Of a DNA stretch of 64,000 nt, positions 59,189 to 64,000 are shown piece by piece (position 1 is the first letter of the stretch; every line of letters starts with the position of its first letter). The DNA lies in contig NZ_CP052860.1 in the NCBI RefSeq assembly GCF_012935715.1, positions 5,332,001 through 5,396,000 of the forward strand, written 5' to 3'. The notes under the pieces were generated by a model, which searched no databases, was not told the origin of the DNA, and saw nothing but the letters and a program-made list of their open reading frames with translations. The stretch comes from Pseudomonas sp. ADAK13. Its GTDB lineage: Bacteria > Pseudomonadota > Gammaproteobacteria > Pseudomonadales > Pseudomonadaceae. The position numbers were made by a program, and so were the translations under genes.

Positions 59189-60814
59189 ATGTCCCTCCGT
59201 CAGCTGAATATCGCCCCTCGAGCTTTCCTCGGTTTTGCGTTTATTGCGTTGCTTGTCATCGTCCTGGGGGTGTTTGCGGCCAACCGCATGACCCTGATCC
59301 GCCAGGCGTCGGTGGACATGGGCGCGAACCAACTGCCCAGCGTCGGCTATCTGGCCACCATGACCGAAAACGTCCTGCGCCTGCGGATATTGTCGTTTCG
59401 CGTCCTGGTGAATCGTGAGCCGGCAGCGCTGGAAGAGGCACAGACCCGTATGGGGGTGCTGGAAGGCAAGGTCAAGACCGCCCAGGCTGCCTACGCCGCG
59501 ATGCCGGCCGGAGATGAAGAGGCTGCGCTGTACAAGACGTTCGCCCTCACGCTCGATAATTACCTCAAGGCTCAGGCTGAGATGGTGAGCTTCTCGCGGC
59601 AGAACAAAGTGGAAGAGATGCGCGCCTTGATCAACAGCCGCATCAAGGACGGTACCGACCAAATGGGCGAGCAGCTGAATAAGCTGATCGCCATCAATGC
59701 CGCAGATGCCAAGCAGGCCGGTGACGAGGCCGGGAAAAGTTATCAGGACGCCATCACCGGGATCATCGCTGTCTCGGTGATCGCAGCTTTGATGACCGTG
59801 TTGCTGGCATGGCTGCTGACCCGCAGCATCGTGACCCCGTTGCGCAAAGCCCTGGAAGTTGCCGAAACCATCGCTGGCGGTAACCTGAGCACAGTGATCG
59901 AGGACGACGGCAAGGACGAGCCCGCCCGCCTGATCGGAGCCTTGGCCGGGATGCAAGGCAACCTGCGCCAGACCATCCAGCACATCGCCGGCTCCGCCAC
60001 GCAACTGGCCTCTGCAGCGGAAGAACTCAGCGCCGTCACCGAAGAAGCGTCCAAAGGCTTGCAACAACAGAACAACGAAATCGACCAGGCCGCCACGGCA
60101 GTGAATGAGATGACCGCCGCAGTGGAAGAAGTGGCGCGCAATGCGGTGTCCACCTCCGAGGCGTCCAGCCAGTCCAACCAGGCCGCACGGGAAGGGCGCG
60201 ACCGGGTGGTGGAAACCGTGGGTGCGATTCAGACCATGACCCAGGACGTGCAAAACACAGCTGTACTGATTGAAGGCCTGGCCACTCAGGGCCGTGATAT
60301 TGGCAAGGTGCTGGACGTGATTCGCGCAATTGCCGAACAGACCAACCTGCTGGCCCTCAACGCGGCGATTGAAGCGGCGCGTGCCGGTGAAGCCGGTCGT
60401 GGTTTCGCGGTGGTGGCGGACGAAGTACGGGCCCTGGCCCATCGCACTGCGCAGTCGACCCAGGAAATCGAAAAAATGGTCGCCGGCATCCAGAGCGGCA
60501 CCGGTGAAGCCGTGCAGTCCATGCAGCAGAGCAACCAGCGCACTCAAAGCACCCTGGAAATGGCGCGGGCTGCCGGTGTGGCGCTGGAGCAGATCACCCA
60601 GTCCATCAGCCTGATCAACGAACGCAACCTGGTGATCGCCAGTGCCTCGGAAGAGCAGGCCCAGGTGTCCCGCGAGGTTGACCGCAACCTGGTGAACATC
60701 CGCGACCTGGCGACCCAGTCGGCAGCGGGTGCCAACCAGACCAGCGCCGCCAGTCACGAACTGTCGCGCCTGGCAGTGGATTTGAACGGGATGGTGGCGC
60801 GGTTCGTCATCTGA
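59189..60814 (+). CDS. Methyl-accepting chemotaxis protein
   Basis: 541 residues. TM1 is near 12-31 ([20 protein letters not shown]). A four-helix-bundle (4HB_MCP) periplasmic domain of about 150 residues follows, then TM2 near 190-210, a HAMP domain ([20 protein letters not shown]) and the signalling domain with hairpin [20 protein letters not shown]. There is no C-terminal CheR-binding pentapeptide (it ends MVARFVI). The ligand is unknown. The ATG at 59189 is used; GAGAG lies upstream. Confidence 0.93.
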   Translation: MSLRQLNIAPRAFLGFAFIALLVIVLGVFAANRMTLIRQASVDMGANQLPSVGYLATMTENVLRLRILSFRVLVNREPAALEEAQTRMGVLEGKVKTAQAAYAAMPAGDEEAALYKTFALTLDNYLKAQAEMVSFSRQNKVEEMRALINSRIKDGTDQMGEQLNKLIAINAADAKQAGDEAGKSYQDAITGIIAVSVIAALMTVLLAWLLTRSIVTPLRKALEVAETIAGGNLSTVIEDDGKDEPARLIGALAGMQGNLRQTIQHIAGSATQLASAAEELSAVTEEASKGLQQQNNEIDQAATAVNEMTAAVEEVARNAVSTSEASSQSNQAAREGRDRVVETVGAIQTMTQDVQNTAVLIEGLATQGRDIGKVLDVIRAIAEQTNLLALNAAIEAARAGEAGRGFAVVADEVRALAHRTAQSTQEIEKMVAGIQSGTGEAVQSMQQSNQRTQSTLEMARAAGVALEQITQSISLINERNLVIASASEEQAQVSREVDRNLVNIRDLATQSAAGANQTSAASHELSRLAVDLNGMVARFVI

Positions 60815-60832
60815 CCTGAAATGCGATCAAAA

Positions 60833-60942
60833 ATGTGGGAGCTGGCTTGCTGTGGTGAGCGGGCTTGCCCCGCGCTGGGCTGCGAAGCAGCCCCATCAAT
60901 CTGGAGTGAAGCCCCCTCACCACAGCAAGCCCTCTCCCACAT
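60833..60942. repeat. Nested REP doublet of two families
   Basis: The outer pair is AATGTGGGAGCTGGCTTGC and, inverted, GCAAGCCCTCTCCCACATT. The inner pair is TGTGGTGAGCGGGCTTGCCC and, inverted, GCCCCCTCACCACA. The inner family is the same as the 19-bp tandem unit at 19707. It lies between the convergent chemoreceptor and kguD. Confidence 0.8.
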
Positions 60943-60962
60943 TGGTCCTGCGGCGTTTTCAG

Positions 60963-61940
60963 TCAGTGTTTCCAGGCGGCCGGGTTCACCAGGTTTTTCG
61001 GCTTTTCCCCCGCCAGCGCCGCCAGCAGATTGTCCACCGCACACCGCGCCATCGCTTCCCGCGTCTCGTGGGTGGCCGAACCGATATGCGGCGTGGCCAC
61101 CACGTTGTTCAGGCGCAGCAACGGCGAGTCATGCTGCAGCGGTTCGCGTACGAACACATCCAGCCCCGCCGCGCGAATCGTGCGTTGTTGCAGCGCCTCG
61201 ATCAGTGCCGCCTCGTCCACCACCTTGCCCCGGGAGATGTTGATAAAGATCGTCTCCGGGCCCATCAGGGCGAACTCTTTGGCGCCAATCAAACCTTCGG
61301 TTTCTGCGGTCAACGGCAACGTCAGGCAGACGAAGTCGGCTTGCTGGAGCAGGTCTGGCAGGCTGCGGTATTCGGCGCCGAAACGCTGTTCCACCGCAGG
61401 CTTTGGCGAGTGGCTGTGGTAGATCACCGGCATGCCAAAACCGAAGTGCCCGCGCTGGGCCAACGCTTCGCCAATGCGACCCATGCCGATAATGCCCAGG
61501 GTCTTGCCGTGCACGTCGCTGCCAAAATGCAGCGGGCCGATGTTCTGGTTCCAGTTGCCGGCGCGCACCATATTGGCCAACTCCACTACCCGGCGAGCGG
61601 TTGCCAGGATCAGCGCAAAGCCGGTATCGGCAGTGGTTTCGGTAAGCACGTCGGGGGTGTTGCTGAGCAGGATGCCACGCTCGGTCAGGTAGTCGATATC
61701 GTAGTTGTCGACACCGACCGACACGCTGGCCACGGCCTCAAGGTTCGGCGCCAGATCCAGCAGTTTGGCATCCAGGCGCAGGCTGGCACCGAGCAAGCCT
61801 TGGGCGGTCGGCAAGGCCTCCCGCAGTGTTGCCAGGCCGTTGTCATCCAGTGATTCGATCAGCGTGACCTCGGCCTGCTCATGCAGGCGGGCCATCAGGG
61901 GCGCAGAGAGTTTTTTGTAGAGCACGACAGACTTTTTCAT
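60963..61940 (-). CDS. kguD: 2-ketogluconate-6-phosphate reductase KguD (D-2-hydroxyacid dehydrogenase family)
   Basis: 325 residues. The Rossmann motif is GIIGMGRIGEALAQRGHFGF. The D-2-hydroxyacid dehydrogenase catalytic residues are R in INISRGKVVDE, E in DVFVREPL and H in TPHIGSATHE. By sequence alone it could be a glyoxylate/2-ketogluconate reductase; the linkage to kguT and kguK indicates reduction of 2-keto-6-phosphogluconate to 6-phosphogluconate. Its ATG overlaps the kguT stop (ATGA). Confidence 0.9.
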   Translation of the reverse strand: MKKSVVLYKKLSAPLMARLHEQAEVTLIESLDDNGLATLREALPTAQGLLGASLRLDAKLLDLAPNLEAVASVSVGVDNYDIDYLTERGILLSNTPDVLTETTADTGFALILATARRVVELANMVRAGNWNQNIGPLHFGSDVHGKTLGIIGMGRIGEALAQRGHFGFGMPVIYHSHSPKPAVEQRFGAEYRSLPDLLQQADFVCLTLPLTAETEGLIGAKEFALMGPETIFINISRGKVVDEAALIEALQQRTIRAAGLDVFVREPLQHDSPLLRLNNVVATPHIGSATHETREAMARCAVDNLLAALAGEKPKNLVNPAAWKH

Positions 61941-63235
61941 CAGGTCTTTACCTTCAATTCAAGGGAATGCAGCGGGGCGCGTTCGCGGTCACTGGCGCCG
62001 GGCTTGAGAAAGATCGTCAACACCACCGACACCAGCAGCGCACCACTCATCAGCAGGTACGACGCGCCGGGCGAACCGGTGCTGCTATTGAGGTAACCCA
62101 CCAGGTAGGAGCCGCCGAATGAACCGAGGGCGCCCATGCTGTTGATCAATGCCATGGCGCCGCCGGCGACGTTGGCCGGGAGGATCTCCGGGACGATCGC
62201 AAAAAACGGCCCGTATGGCGCATACATGCACGCTCCGGCGATCACCAGCAGGGTGTACGACCACCAGAAATGTTCGGCGCCGAGCACGTAGGACGCATAA
62301 AACGCGATGGAAGCGATCAGCAACGGTGGCCACACAAAGCGCTTACGTTTTTGCAGTTTGTCCGAACCCCAGGACACCACCAGCATGCCGATCACCGCCG
62401 CAAGATACGGCAGCGCCGACAGCCAGCCGGCCTCGACCATGTCCATCTTCAAGCCCGCCTTGAGGATCGACGGCAGCCACAGCACGAAGCCGTATACGCC
62501 AATGCTCCAGCAGAAAAACTGCAGCGCCAGGATGATCACCTTGGGCGAGCGGAAGGCTTCGGCGTAGTTCTTCACCGCCTTGATGCCCACCTGTTCTTCG
62601 GCGAGGGCGGTTTCCAGGTCTTTTTTGTGCTGGGCGCTCAGCCACTTGGCGTCGGCGGGTTTTTCGTCCGCCAGCTTCCACCAGATAAACGCCCACAGCA
62701 CGGCCGGCAAGCCCTCGATGATGAACATCCAGCGCCAGCTGAAATGCTGCACCAGATAGCCCGACACCACCGACATCCACATCATGGTCACCGGGTTGCC
62801 GAGGATCAGGAAGGTGTTGGCCCGGGAGCGTTCCGCGCGGGTGAACCAGTGGCACAGGTACACCAGCATCGCCGGCATTACCGCGGCTTCGACCACCCCG
62901 AGCATGAAGCGGATCACGATCAGCATGTAGGCGTTGGAGACCATGCCGGTCAACGTGGCCAGGCCGCCCCAGAGAATCAGGCTGACGAAAATCAGTTTTT
63001 TAACGCTGCGCTTTTGCGCGTAGATCGCGCCCGGCACCTGGAAGAAGAAGTAGCCGAGGAAGAACAGCGCGCCGAGCAATGACGACATGCCGGGGGTGAT
63101 CATCAGGTCTTCGGCCATCCCGGAGGCGGCGGCAAAGCCATAGTTGGCGCGGTCCAGGTACGCCAGGCTGTAGGTGATAAACACGATGGGCATGATGTAC
63201 CACCAACGGCGGGTGGCGAGTTTCAACGGTTCCAT
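61940..63235 (-). CDS. kguT: 2-ketogluconate transporter KguT (MFS)
   Basis: 431 residues with 12 predicted membrane helices, of the anion:cation symporter (ACS) group of MFS. It opens RRWWYIMPIVFITYSLAYLD, with RANYGFAAASGM, as in KguT and related sugar-acid carriers. The ATG at 63235 has CAGGAGCAA upstream; the frame to 63406 overlaps kguK in another frame and is rejected. It lies 55 bases after kguK and overlaps kguD. Confidence 0.92.
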   Translation of the reverse strand: MEPLKLATRRWWYIMPIVFITYSLAYLDRANYGFAAASGMAEDLMITPGMSSLLGALFFLGYFFFQVPGAIYAQKRSVKKLIFVSLILWGGLATLTGMVSNAYMLIVIRFMLGVVEAAVMPAMLVYLCHWFTRAERSRANTFLILGNPVTMMWMSVVSGYLVQHFSWRWMFIIEGLPAVLWAFIWWKLADEKPADAKWLSAQHKKDLETALAEEQVGIKAVKNYAEAFRSPKVIILALQFFCWSIGVYGFVLWLPSILKAGLKMDMVEAGWLSALPYLAAVIGMLVVSWGSDKLQKRKRFVWPPLLIASIAFYASYVLGAEHFWWSYTLLVIAGACMYAPYGPFFAIVPEILPANVAGGAMALINSMGALGSFGGSYLVGYLNSSTGSPGASYLLMSGALLVSVVLTIFLKPGASDRERAPLHSLELKVKT

Positions 63236-63290
63236 AAAGTTGCTCCTGAGCTTGTTGTAGTTGTGGCAACAGGTAACGGGGTGATGCTGA

Positions 63291-64000
63291 TTAGCCGGCT
63301 TTCTGGGTGTGGGGCAGATCGGTCCTGAACGGCAAGCCTTCCATGTCGCCACGGCTCTGCACCGCGCGGCTGCCGATCCAGTTGCCGCGCTGCACGGCCT
63401 CGACAAAACTGAGGTTTTCCAACAGCGCGCTGATCATGCCGACCGCAAACCCATCGCCGGCGCCTACGGTGTCGACCACCTTGGCCACCGGCAGGGCGGC
63501 GACGAAACCCTGGTCCAGCTGCGTACGGTAATACGCGCCATGGGGGCCGAGCTTGATGGCCACGGCTTCCACGCCCTGGTCCAGGTAAAACGCGGCGATG
63601 TCGGCCGGGTCTTCAAAACCGGTGAGCAAGCGGCCTTCGCTCAGGCCCGGCAACACCCAGTCCGCCAGGCAGGCGAGGGCGTTGATTTCGCGGATCATGC
63701 GTTGCTCATTGGCCCACAGGGACGGGCGCAGGTTCGGGTCGAAGGACACGCTGCGGCCAGCCTCGCGCATTTGCGTCATCAACTGGCGCGACAGCTCGCG
63801 GGTGGCGTCCGACAGCGCCGGCGGAATGCCGGTGGCGTGCAAGTGCCGGGCTTGCAACAGCTCGGGCTTGATCGCCTCCACCGACAAATGGCTGGCCGCC
63901 GAGCCACGGCGGAAGTATTCCACCTGCGGGTCATCGCCGGCTTCTTCACGGGACTTGAGCTGGAAACCGGTGGGGTGCAGCGGGTCCACCGCCACATGCC
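63291..64000 (-). CDS. kguK: 2-ketogluconate kinase KguK (PfkB family), 5' end outside the window
   Basis: Partial gene: about 236 C-terminal residues are present and the start lies beyond 64000. It is a PfkB/ribokinase-family sugar kinase with the catalytic and anion-hole motif DTVGAGDGFAVGMISALLE and the mid-domain VSFDPNLRPSLW. It phosphorylates 2-ketogluconate to 2-keto-6-phosphogluconate. The order kguK-kguT-kguD on one strand matches the pseudomonad kgu operon; kguE would be expected next, outside the window. Confidence 0.9.
   Translation of the reverse strand, partial: HVAVDPLHPTGFQLKSREEAGDDPQVEYFRRGSAASHLSVEAIKPELLQARHLHATGIPPALSDATRELSRQLMTQMREAGRSVSFDPNLRPSLWANEQRMIREINALACLADWVLPGLSEGRLLTGFEDPADIAAFYLDQGVEAVAIKLGPHGAYYRTQLDQGFVAALPVAKVVDTVGAGDGFAVGMISALLENLSFVEAVQRGNWIGSRAVQSRGDMEGLPFRTDLPHTQKAG

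Overview
The window is chromosomal DNA of a Pseudomonas, most likely of the P. fluorescens group. The grounds are high-GC coding with strong third-position bias, a complete fapABCDEF amyloid operon, a kgu 2-ketogluconate operon, P. putida/fluorescens-style gnd-zwf pairing, B12 genes of the aerobic (CobN) type, and several REP-type intergenic repeats. No rRNA, tRNA, CRISPR array or prophage was recognised. Family assignments come from reading motifs; no database search was run.

Layout. 0.1-0.7 kb: nfuA (Fe-S carrier). 0.9-12 kb: cobalamin region with two facing gene groups, each behind its own B12 riboswitch. On the minus strand lie cbtB-cbtA-cobE-cobM (cobalt uptake and corrin steps). On the plus strand lie cobW-cobN-chlI-vWA (cobalt insertion). 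Between them sits an unrelated divergent pair, a FabF-like ketosynthase and an HxlR regulator. 12-19.7 kb: DUF1853 gene, then a tightly packed housekeeping run nadK-phosphoesterase-rhomboid-yeaC-DUF2797-pepN. 19.7-32.6 kb: an aldo/keto reductase with a WYL-type regulator, an NTF2-like protein, zapE, an acetyltransferase, a TonB siderophore receptor, the LPS phosphoethanolamine transferase cptA, and gnd-zwf-HAD.

33.3-40.7 kb: the functional-amyloid locus. A sigma-54 activator lies convergent to fapABCDEF, and an orphan FecR-like gene precedes fapA. The fecR-fapA gap contains what looks like a full sigma-54 control region: a -24/-12 element, an IHF-like site and two matching palindromes. A strong intrinsic terminator directly after fapC would give far more FapABC than FapDEF. 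41.1-46.2 kb: one 1702-residue protein with four degenerate internal repeats and a C-terminal aspzincin-like metalloprotease signature; this is the best candidate here for an undescribed toxin or effector.

46.4-54 kb: amino/imino-acid metabolism genes (a DpkA-like reductase, M20 peptidase, MHS transporter, nitrilase-family hydrolase, two LysR regulators). 54-56.5 kb: an IS3-family element between two inverted ~290-bp copies of a long intergenic repeat, next to a REP pair. 56.5-61 kb: acetyltransferase, LEA-2 lipoprotein, nucleobase symporter and chemoreceptor. 61-64 kb: the kguD-kguT-kguK operon, with kguK cut by the window edge. Together kgu, gnd and zwf cover peripheral glucose/gluconate entry and the oxidative pentose phosphate branch.
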